A stretch of 10,725 nucleotides of DNA from Methanomicrobiales archaeon. Lineage in GTDB: Archaea > Halobacteriota > Methanomicrobia > Methanomicrobiales > Methanospirillaceae. Positions 5,501 to 10,375 of this stretch are shown one piece after another (the stretch's first letter is position 1; every line of letters begins with the position of its first letter). The position numbers were made by a program, and so were the translations under genes. The notes under the pieces were generated by a model that worked only from the letters and a program-made list of their open reading frames with translations, did not search any database and was not told the DNA's origin. The stretch is taken from assembly GCA_012520015.1 (NCBI GenBank), contig JAAYPD010000096.1, positions 1-10,725 on the forward strand, given 5' to 3'.

Positions 5501-8140
5501 GACTTTAATGCCAACCCGACCAGCGGCATGGTTCCACTGACCGTAACATTCACCGACGCCTCAAAGAATGGCCCGACTGCTTGGAAGTGGACCTTTGGCG
5601 ATGGTGGCTCTTCAGCCGAGCAAAATCCTGTATATACCTATGTTAAGGAGGGCGTCTACAGTGTCACCCTTAACTGCAGTAATATTGCAGGATCAGATGA
5701 GATAACAAAGCCTGAATTCATTCATGCACAGCCGGCGGTTATCACCCCTGTTGCAAAGTTCATTGGTGAGCCAAGGATTGGAACCGCTCCACTCCGGGTG
5801 ACTTTCACGGATCTTTCAGAGAATGATCCAACCAGCTGGGAGTGGAACTTTGGTGATAGCCAGGTCTCTACAGAGCAAAACCCTGTGCATGTCTATGAGA
5901 AGGCAGGCAAGTATACTGTATCACTGACGGTAAAGAACTCTGCAGGAATGGATACTCTTGTTGAGCAGAATTACATCATCGTCAATGAACCAGTTCTTCC
6001 GCCGACGGCTGACTTCTCTGGTGCCCCAAGAGAAGGTAAAGCTCCACTTACCGTAACATTCCTTGACCTGTCAAAGAATAATCCAAAACAGTGGTACTGG
6101 AAATTTGGAGACGGTGCATCATCTGAAGAGCGAAACCCGGTTCACACTTATGCAGCTGAAGGCCGGTACACGGTTGAACTGACAGTAAGCAATGAAGGCG
6201 GTGCAGATACCAAAATCGTTCCTGATTATATCACCGTCACTCCTCCAGGATTCCCGCCTGAAGCAAAGTTCAGAGGGTTCCCCACCTCCGGAACTGCCCC
6301 GCTCACTGTCAGCTTTACCGATCTCTCGACAGGAGATCCTGGAAAATGGAAGTGGGACTTTGGTGATGGTTCTGTATCAGATGAGAAGCATCCAGAACAT
6401 ACCTACAACTCTCCTGGAGAGTACACCGTAACCCTGACGGTTGAGAATCCATTTGGGATGTCAACCGAGGTTCGTGAGAAGTACATACGGGTATATGAAA
6501 AACCAGTCCCACTCAAAGCCTCCTTTATGGGAGAGCCAACATCAGGAAAAGAGCCTCTGACTGTTCAGTTCACTGATCTCTCAGTTGGAAACCCTGAGAC
6601 ATGGATGTGGAACTTTGGCGATGATCAGACCTCTGCAGAGAAGAACCCGGTTCACGTGTATACCAAGGCTGGTGTATATACAGTATTCCTCACAGTAACA
6701 AGAGGTGAAGACCGGTCAAGTGAGATCAGGTACCAGTACATCAATGTCCTGCCTGCCGGAAAGCCTCCGGTTCCTGACTTCGTGGCATCACCGACCAGTG
6801 GTTATGTCCCGCTTGATGTTCAGTTCACAGATCTTTCAACAGACAAACCAACAGCATGGAGATGGGACTTTGGTGATGGTCAGACTTCATTTGAGCAGCA
6901 CCCGGTCCACCGGTACATGACACCTGGTTCATACACCGTATGCCTTGAAGCCTCCAATGAATTCGGTTCTGCTGCAACCTGTAAGGATAACCTTATCAGG
7001 GCTACAGAGGCTCCACTTGCCCCGGCAGAGTTCTTTGGCAGCGTAACTGTTGATGGAAGCCCGGCATGCATCGGGACGGTCATCGAGGCACGTGGAAGTG
7101 GAATTGACACAGGCATATTTGGAAATCCAGTCACCACTACGATTGAAGGTGCCTATGGAACACCTGATCCTCTGACAGTAAAGGGTTCTGTCAAGAACGG
7201 CGATGAGATCACCTTCTGGGTAAAAGCCAGGGGTACAAAGAAATTTGTTCAGGCAGAGTGCTTTGATGTTTATGCCGGTAATGAATGGCAGAAATCGTAT
7301 CCCTTCAGGGGAGGATCCAAAACAAGGCTTGATCTTCGTGTAGGAGATGCACCAATTCCGCCAATGCCGGTTCTTCCCCACGAGTTCTACGGGGAAGTTA
7401 CATCAAACGGGATGCCAATGCCGGTTGGAACCATGATCCTGGTCAAGGGAGAAAATGTGGTTGAAGGACATCGCGGTAACCCGCTTGCCGTAGTCTCTCC
7501 AGGAGTTTACGGGTTTAATGAACTCAACAAGCTGGTAGCACAGGGAGACCTGAAAGCCGGTCAGCCACTTACCTTCTGGGTAATTCCTGCAGGCTCTGGT
7601 GAACCTGTTATGGCACAGGTCAGGGATGTTGATGCAGGTGGTGAATGGGCATCCTCATATCCGTACATGGAAGGCGGGCTGACAAGACTTGACATCAGGA
7701 TCGATGGAGGAATTCCACCAGTTCCGGTTGTTCCAATGACCATTTCAGGAACGGCCCTTGTGGATGGAAACCCCATCACCCCAGGTTCCATGATAACAGC
7801 CGACGGGAAAAATGTCAGGGTCGGAGTTGATGGAAACCCGGTTCCTGTCGGACCAGGCGGAAGATTTGGGGATGACAAAAAGCTGGCCATACAGGGAGAT
7901 ATTCAGGCCGGAAGCCCGATCACATTCCTTATGTATGATGCTGCCTGTGGTAACCAGTATGTTGCAGAGGTTAAGGATCCCGAGACCGGTGTCTGGCTCT
8001 CATCGATCCCATTCAAGCCTGGTGCAGACATGGAGCTGGAGATTAGATCCAGCTCAGTTATCCCGGCTGAGAAGAAAGAGAACGAGACTCCAATAATCAC
8101 TGCATCTGTCCAGGAAGATGAACTGGTACAGATCCAGTAA
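2594..8140 (+). CDS. Giant exported protein: DUF7948-like domain, SBBP propeller, nine PKD domains, triplicated C-terminal repeat
   Basis: About 1848 residues, probably a cell-surface or secreted structural/adhesion protein. A signal peptide covers residues 1-25 (hydrophobic LILAIFLLSGTLVSA, cleavage after VSA). Residues about 43-242 match the DUF7948 pattern: FIQNNGQ, VYPGIDFSVSG, GADPSQI, LIIDP. Residues about 243-711 form seven SBBP blades carrying TYLGG/TYFGG, an AIAID-like strand and a G(T/Q)T.S.(N/D)FP turn. Residues 712-1476 are nine PKD domains with the W.W.FGDG.(T/S)S signature. Residues 1477-1848 hold three copies of a ~118-residue repeat (GNP, ITFW, W.SSYP.., LDIRI). No C-terminal membrane segment or PGF-type sorting signal is visible. 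I prefer the ATG at 2594 (or 2597) over the in-frame GTG at 2477, because a signal peptide begins there. It appears monocistronic, between its own promoter and a hairpin terminator. No enzymatic motif was found. Confidence 0.9.
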   Translation: MMGNAKTVWCLILAIFLLSGTLVSADEFTDEESKVPHAKLASMPLVFIQNNGQFEDNVSYQTRSTDQVITVFDDGMEFSQSPGNSSVFMFLNGSNPDKKIIGLNPLNGTANFYYGTDPSAWVTGAVLTSGVMYEDVYPGIDFSVSGTEGVLKSEFIIDAGADPSQIMLVYQGHTGISLNETTGDLVIETPARQVIDEAPFAYQETDGEKTEVSCSYILGPDATVTFELGEYDKSLPLIIDPVMRYSLYFGGDGRDQGNSIAVDDNGYAYFIGTSWSDHLKYFRNQEIKKGAVSAEGLAPGSVQPYFGGGEKDAFVIKIDPDGTNLEYITYLGGSGTDEGTGIVIDDEGCAYITGGTSSTDFPVKNAYRNTNAGKYDAWMAKISPTGDELIFSTYFGGESDDFGYAIAIDDKKNVFVTGQTQSWNFPVVNRYQLSPFGGLSDAFITKFVPEGNSIVYSNFIGGSAHDAGSAIAIDANGYACILGQTESPNFPVIKPYQDKLHGPFDAFVTKFDPEGKYPASYSTYLGGKGWEDGRGIIALPDGSLTVVGITKSPDFPTVNPIQSSLKGLQDGFITTLNPDGSALTQSTYFGGSLIDSIFGVARDASGYIYIAGTTNSPDLPVVRAYQSKPGGSSDVMIAKFTPDISATAYVTYLGGSGIDEGRAIAVTSEGDAYVTGYTESKNFPKVWPYQQNYGDGDRDAFVVSLSEHDMIPVPDFVGVPTEGDAPLSVQFTDKSLGIPTSWSWEFGDGGTSTEKNPLHVYENPGVYTVSLTAKNIVSSQKETKKDYIHVFEPVKPPVADFNANPTEGMVPLTVTFTDLSTNDPETWSWLFGDGGTSDERNPVYTYVKEGTYTVNLTVANRAGVSSKEKPEFIHAQPAVIAPVADFNANPTSGMVPLTVTFTDASKNGPTAWKWTFGDGGSSAEQNPVYTYAKEGVYSVTLNCSNIAGSDEITKPEFIHAQPAVIAPVADFNANPTSGMVPLTVTFTDASKNGPTAWKWTFGDGGSSAEQNPVYTYVKEGVYSVTLNCSNIAGSDEITKPEFIHAQPAVITPVAKFIGEPRIGTAPLRVTFTDLSENDPTSWEWNFGDSQVSTEQNPVHVYEKAGKYTVSLTVKNSAGMDTLVEQNYIIVNEPVLPPTADFSGAPREGKAPLTVTFLDLSKNNPKQWYWKFGDGASSEERNPVHTYAAEGRYTVELTVSNEGGADTKIVPDYITVTPPGFPPEAKFRGFPTSGTAPLTVSFTDLSTGDPGKWKWDFGDGSVSDEKHPEHTYNSPGEYTVTLTVENPFGMSTEVREKYIRVYEKPVPLKASFMGEPTSGKEPLTVQFTDLSVGNPETWMWNFGDDQTSAEKNPVHVYTKAGVYTVFLTVTRGEDRSSEIRYQYINVLPAGKPPVPDFVASPTSGYVPLDVQFTDLSTDKPTAWRWDFGDGQTSFEQHPVHRYMTPGSYTVCLEASNEFGSAATCKDNLIRATEAPLAPAEFFGSVTVDGSPACIGTVIEARGSGIDTGIFGNPVTTTIEGAYGTPDPLTVKGSVKNGDEITFWVKARGTKKFVQAECFDVYAGNEWQKSYPFRGGSKTRLDLRVGDAPIPPMPVLPHEFYGEVTSNGMPMPVGTMILVKGENVVEGHRGNPLAVVSPGVYGFNELNKLVAQGDLKAGQPLTFWVIPAGSGEPVMAQVRDVDAGGEWASSYPYMEGGLTRLDIRIDGGIPPVPVVPMTISGTALVDGNPITPGSMITADGKNVRVGVDGNPVPVGPGGRFGDDKKLAIQGDIQAGSPITFLMYDAACGNQYVAEVKDPETGVWLSSIPFKPGADMELEIRSSSVIPAEKKENETPIITASVQEDELVQIQ
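3326..4726 (+). repeat. Seven SBBP (beta-propeller) repeats
   Basis: The recurring (T/N)(Y/F)(L/F/I)GG motif has its aromatic codon at 3335, 3581, 3773, 3968, 4163, 4355 and 4547. Spacings are 246, 192, 195, 195, 192 and 192 nt, so blades are 64-65 residues except the first, which carries an extra 17-18 residues around KKGAVSAEGLAPGSVQPYFG. Each unit continues with a GY.Y(I/V).G-like strand, an NFPV-like turn and a D(A/G)F(V/I).K.(D/S/N)P.G strand. Seven blades is a classical closed propeller number. Confidence 0.8.
4727..7021 (+). repeat. Nine tandem PKD domains in an exact 85-residue (255-nt) register
   Basis: Units start at 4727, 4982, 5237, 5492, 5747, 6002, 6257, 6512 and 6767, each exactly 255 nt from the last. 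Each follows the order P.A.F.(G/A).P..G..PL.V.FTD.S, then W.W.FGD....S...(N/H)P.H.Y...G.YTV.L...N, then a short proline-rich linker. PKD domains are Ig-like beta-sandwiches common on archaeal cell surfaces, in extended mechanical or adhesive stalks. Units 3 and 4 are nearly identical. Confidence 0.93.
7022..8062 (+). repeat. Three copies of a ~118-residue C-terminal beta-rich repeat
   Basis: Copies begin at about 7028 (EFFGSVTVDGSP), 7382 (EFYGEVTSNGMP) and 7739 (TISGTALVDGNP), 118 and 119 residues apart. Shared positions include DG.P...GT.I.A.G, a GNP turn, G.YG, L.(V/I).G....G..ITFW, a D...G.EW..SYPF-like stretch and (R/E)LDIRI near the end. The pattern recalls beta-sandwich modules of the form G.V..nG.pvp.GT.I.A found in surface proteins, but I cannot assign a named family. 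Confidence 0.75.
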
Positions 8141-8145
8141 TTTTT

Positions 8146-8185
8146 TCAGGTTAAAAACCTGATATTTTCAGTGTTTTTTATTTTT
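8146..8185 (+). terminator. Hairpin plus T-tract terminator after the PKD protein gene
   Basis: A perfect 7-bp stem with a 3-nt loop, TCAGGTTAAAAACCTGA at 8146-8162, starts 5 nt after the TAA. T-rich runs follow (GTTTTTTATTTTTC, about 8172-8185). The hairpin plus T-tract form is convincing for termination of this long transcript. Confidence 0.6.
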
Positions 8186-8230
8186 CAGAGAATTGTTCTG
8201 GATGTTTTTCCACATGACTCTGGTTTTGCA

Positions 8231-8240
8231 TTTTTTATGT
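8231..8240 (+). promoter_or_regulatory. Putative TATA box of the DUF167 gene
   Basis: A TTTTTTATGT stretch lies about 45 nt upstream of the ATG at 8280, which would place the transcription start near 8262-8266. The match is weak and rests on position and AT content only. Confidence 0.3.
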
Positions 8241-8250
8241 ATCGTGCTGA

Positions 8251-8276
8251 TTATCATGAATCCGGGTCATGGATAA
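8251..8276 (+). promoter_or_regulatory. Inverted repeat just before the DUF167 start
   Basis: Arms TTATCATGA (8251-8259) and TCATGGATAA (8267-8276) are complementary over 9 pairs with one bulged G, around a 7-nt loop. It ends 3 nt before the ATG at 8280 and would include the only purine-rich stretch that could serve as a ribosome site. It could be an operator or an mRNA hairpin; neither is proven. Confidence 0.35.
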
Positions 8277-8279
8277 GAC

Positions 8280-8630
8280 ATGAATGAAAAAATCAAGACA
8301 AAACCAGGCTTTCCAAGGTTAGTTCCTGATGAAGACATATGCCAGGAGACTTCTGATGGCATAATAATCACGGTGGAGGTCTCTGCAGGGAGTAAAAGAG
8401 AGATGTTCCCGAATGGGTATAACCCCTGGCGGAAGGCATTTGGTATTGCCGTTAAGGCACCTCCAGTCGAAGGAAGAGCAAATAAGGCAGTTATTAAGAT
8501 CATTTCCGGTTATTTTTCCGTTCCATCCAGTTCGGTCACGATAATATCAGGTCAGACCTCGTCATTAAAGAAAGTCCGAATCTGCGGCGTTACGCGTCAC
8601 CAGGTTATTGAACTTATCAATGGCCTTTAA
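8280..8630 (+). CDS. DUF167 / YggU-like protein (UPF0235 family)
   Basis: A 116-residue small conserved protein. The family hallmark is clear: KAPPVEGRANKAVIKIISGYF (about residues 59-79), followed by the strand SVTIISGQTSSLKKVRI (85-101), matching the P.eGkAN.a(l/v)...(l/i)a..f.v....v.i..G..s..K.v.i pattern of DUF167. An earlier strand, GIIITVEVSAGSKREMF, matches the family's N-terminal strand with its short basic loop. The length is typical, perhaps slightly long at the N-terminus. The biochemical role of the family is not established. The ATG at 8280 is the only good start: an upstream in-frame ATG at 8256 hits a stop at 8274-8276. It lies between the PKD gene's terminator and dnaG and may have its own promoter; 101 nt separate it from dnaG. 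Confidence 0.88.
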   Translation: MNEKIKTKPGFPRLVPDEDICQETSDGIIITVEVSAGSKREMFPNGYNPWRKAFGIAVKAPPVEGRANKAVIKIISGYFSVPSSSVTIISGQTSSLKKVRICGVTRHQVIELINGL

Positions 8631-8660
8631 AGTTGCAAAGACGGGGAAGCAAACCCCAAT

Positions 8661-8670
8661 TCTTATATAC
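8661..8670 (+). promoter_or_regulatory. Putative TATA box of dnaG
   Basis: TCTTATATAC is a good archaeal TATA-like element. It sits about 65 nt before the GTG at 8732, giving a predicted start of transcription near 8690-8695 and a leader of about 40 nt. A G-rich AGGGGG at 8719-8724, 7 nt before the GTG, may act as the ribosome-binding site, though it departs from GGAGG. Confidence 0.5.
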
Positions 8671-8731
8671 TTTCTGGTAGATGAATCACCGATAGATATG
8701 ATTTGCATTATTATTAACAGGGGGCCTTTGA

Positions 8732-9715
8732 GTGCATGAACAGGATACAACAAAGTATCGAATTCACCTGGTTATCCAGGCAGAAGGGGTGGTTGACCGG
8801 TCTGATGTAGTCGGAGCCATTTTTGGTCAGATTGAAGGGCTTCTTGGTTCAGAACTTGAACTTCGTGAGCTACAAAGACAGGGAAAGCTTGGACGGATCG
8901 ACGTTAAGATCCAGAGCAAGCTTGGAAAGTCATTTGGCACCATCACTATTCCAACCTCAGTAGACAGGGCAGAAACTGCCATTCTTGCAGCATCCATGGA
9001 GACGATCAACCGGGTGGGGCCATGTGTCTCTGAACTTCAGGTCCAGTCGATTGAAGATGTCCGTATTACTAAGAGGACACAGATCATCGAGAGGGCAAAA
9101 GCCCTGCTCCTGGAGTTTGAAGAGCCAGGAATAGATCCTGATTCGCTCATAGATGCAGTCAGAGAGAGCCAGCGGGTAGAGAAGATTGCAACCATCGGGG
9201 CAGATAATGTCCCGGCCGGCCCTAATGTTCTGGTTTCTGATGCCATCATAATCGTGGAAGGAAGGGCAGATGTGATCAACCTGCTCCGCGCCGGGATAAA
9301 GAACGCCGTCGCCGTGGAAGGAACAAGTATTCCAGGGACAATTATTGACCTTTGCAGAAAAAAGACCACAACAGCCTTTTTTGACGGAGACAGGGGGGGT
9401 GATCTTATCCTGCGTGAACTTCTTGAAGTTACCGATGTGGACTTTGTTGCCTTCCCGACACGGGGCGAGTCTGTCGAAGATTTAAGCAGGAAAGAGATAA
9501 TCAAGGCCCTTCGTAACAAGGTGCCGGTCGAGCACATTCTGGAAGACAAGATATCCGAGTACCGGGAGATGCAAAAACCGGATACATATACTCCACTGGA
9601 TATTAAGAAACCTGATAAATCTCCCAAAGCATTACTGGCAACAGAAGAAGACGAGACAGTATCCTGCGTGGAAGAAAGTGCTGCCTGCACTGATTTAGAG
9701 GAGATTAAAGAATAG
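8732..9715 (+). CDS. dnaG: Archaeal-type DnaG primase homologue, ending early at an in-frame TAG
   Basis: Archaeal DnaG, a TOPRIM protein with weak primase activity in vitro and, in studied archaea, a stable subunit of the RNA-degrading exosome. Residues 1-165 form the conserved archaeal N-terminal region (KYRIHLVIQAEGVVDRSDVVGAIFGQ, LQRQGKLGRIDV, ITKRTQIIERAKALL). Residues about 168-250 are the TOPRIM fold, with metal ligands E176 (VEGRAD) and D218/D220 (FFDGDRGGD) intact. From about 280 on comes an acidic, poorly conserved linker. The frame then meets TAG at 9713-9715, yet the expected C-terminal domain continues in the same frame to 10024, giving a normal total of 430 residues if the TAG is read. 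The GTG start at 8732 is firm: an in-frame TGA lies directly before it at 8729-8731. The truncated product of 327 residues would lack the C-terminal domain. Confidence 0.93.
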   Translation: MHEQDTTKYRIHLVIQAEGVVDRSDVVGAIFGQIEGLLGSELELRELQRQGKLGRIDVKIQSKLGKSFGTITIPTSVDRAETAILAASMETINRVGPCVSELQVQSIEDVRITKRTQIIERAKALLLEFEEPGIDPDSLIDAVRESQRVEKIATIGADNVPAGPNVLVSDAIIIVEGRADVINLLRAGIKNAVAVEGTSIPGTIIDLCRKKTTTAFFDGDRGGDLILRELLEVTDVDFVAFPTRGESVEDLSRKEIIKALRNKVPVEHILEDKISEYREMQKPDTYTPLDIKKPDKSPKALLATEEDETVSCVEESAACTDLEEIKE

Positions 9716-10024
9716 GTATATGCAGAGCCTGAGGAGGAGACAAGACCCAGGACGGTTTTTACTCATATCAGTGAAGTTAAAAACCGTGGAACAGCCAGGC
9801 TCATAGGCGCAGACGGGGAGATAAAGGATGAACTTGCTGCAGGGGAGATTGAAGAATTTCTTGAATCAGCAGATATGGATCTTGAAGGAGCAGTCATTGA
9901 CCAGGAAGTTAACCAGCAGCTTCTTGACCAGTTCTCGATCCATGGCATCAGATATCTTGCGGCACCTTCATTTACCGGTATAGTCAGGCTCCCGGCAACA
10001 ATCCGCCTCATACCATTCAGATAG
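9716..10024 (+). pseudogene. dnaG: DnaG C-terminal domain, in frame behind the TAG (readthrough extension or stranded fragment)
   Basis: These 102 codons plus a TAG stop continue the dnaG frame exactly, with no frameshift. The product matches the conserved end of archaeal DnaG: FTHISEVKNRGTARLIGADG (residues 343-361 region of the full protein), then GAVIDQEVNQQLLDQFSIHG, RYLAAPSFTGIV and RLPATIRLIPFR. The coding pattern is undamaged, with no further stops and no obvious decay. The first in-frame ATG is at 9875, inside the conserved domain, and no GTG or TTG precedes it in frame, so independent translation is unlikely despite a purine-rich GAGGAGGAG at 9731-9739. It is therefore either reached by reading through the TAG, or is the lost tail of a truncated gene, or the TAG is a base error. 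Confidence 0.85.
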
Positions 10025-10045
10025 CACTTATCGGGCTATTTTTTT
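10019..10045 (+). terminator. Putative hairpin/T-tract terminator at the end of dnaG
   Basis: ATAGC (10021-10025) pairs with GCTAT (10035-10039) over a 9-nt loop, and the stem can extend by a G-T and an A-T pair. It runs straight into seven T residues (10039-10045). The stem overlaps the distal TAG, which supports 10022-10024 as the ancestral end of dnaG. The stem is short, and the T-rich end may instead be the TATA region of the next gene. Confidence 0.4.
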
Positions 10046-10066
10046 ATATTTCGAGGCCAATCTATA

Positions 10067-10076
10067 GGTGGAGATC
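10067..10076 (+). promoter_or_regulatory. Ribosome-binding site deciding the UPF0058 start
   Basis: GGTGGAGATC contains GGTG and GGAG, both close to the archaeal Shine-Dalgarno (GGAGGTGATC). It sits 9 nt before the GTG at 10083. A GTG at 10068 lies inside this site and is therefore a poor start. Confidence 0.55.
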
Positions 10077-10082
10077 CTGTGT

Positions 10083-10367
10083 GTGCATAAAGAAGAATTA
10101 TTATCTCTTCATAACATGCTCATGAATGTCCGGGAGTACCTTCAGGAACATAGCACTGAAGCCGATTTTGATGAGTATGACGCCCTTGAGATTACTCCTT
10201 CTCATACCCATAGGAGTAAATTAGAGCATAAGTATGCTATATTTGTCCTTGGAAATGTCATTGCCAGGGCCATGAGAGAAGCTGACAATCCCTCGGCTTC
10301 CCGGATGGCTGATCGAATGCATGATCTTGCTGAAAGGACGTTAAAAGAGATAGAAGTAGATGAGTGA
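10083..10367 (+). CDS. UPF0058 family protein (small archaeal protein of unknown function)
   Basis: A 94-residue protein from the GTG at 10083, beginning (M)HKEELLSLHNMLMNVREYL. UPF0058 proteins typically start this way, with a helix carrying HKEEL..LH, and end with a second helical region like the one here (KYAIFVLGNVIARAM, then MADRMHDLAER). The conserved histidines in the first helix and in PSHTHRSKLEHKYA (residues about 39-52) suggest metal or ligand binding, but no function is established for the family. An upstream in-frame GTG at 10068 would add five residues (MEILC); I prefer 10083 because the ribosome-binding site lies over the earlier codon. It follows dnaG by 58 nt and ends in TGA, 8 nt short of the convergent ATP-grasp gene. 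It may be cotranscribed with dnaG or use a TTTATATT element near 10043-10050. Confidence 0.85.
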   Translation: MHKEELLSLHNMLMNVREYLQEHSTEADFDEYDALEITPSHTHRSKLEHKYAIFVLGNVIARAMREADNPSASRMADRMHDLAERTLKEIEVDE

Positions 10368-10375
10368 TCCCTTTA

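Noticed and set aside
4727..7021. Regular repeats read as a CRISPR-like or other DNA-level array
   Set aside because: The repeats are 255-nt coding units conserved at protein level, with no short identical repeats and unique spacers.
6929..7381. Minus-strand open frame of 150 codons under the PKD gene
   Set aside because: The plus strand is clearly coding (PKD unit 9 and the first C-terminal repeat); the minus translation has no recognisable pattern.
8643..8657. GGGG-AAGCAAA-CCCC inverted repeat between DUF167 gene and dnaG as a terminator
   Set aside because: The stem is only 4 bp, is not followed by a T tract, and lies just before the dnaG TATA box; chance is a sufficient explanation.
9037..9690. 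Minus-strand open frame of 217 codons opposite dnaG
   Set aside because: It is a serine-rich antisense shadow of a well-conserved coding region with no domain pattern.
9731..9773. GAGGAGGAG at 9731-9739 as an internal ribosome site for the DnaG tail
   Set aside because: No ATG, GTG or TTG follows in the right frame at usable distance; the GTG at 9771 is out of frame, and only a non-standard ACG at 9752 is in frame. Glu-rich coding explains the purines.
9720..9809. ATG at 9720 just after the dnaG TAG as restart codon
   Set aside because: It is in a different frame from the DnaG C-terminal domain and that frame soon stops, so it cannot supply the domain.
9763..10011. Minus-strand open frame of 82 codons opposite the DnaG C-terminal domain
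   Set aside because: The plus strand encodes a recognisable DnaG domain here; the minus frame has serine-rich shadow composition. It could be called a gene by mistake because of the TAG.
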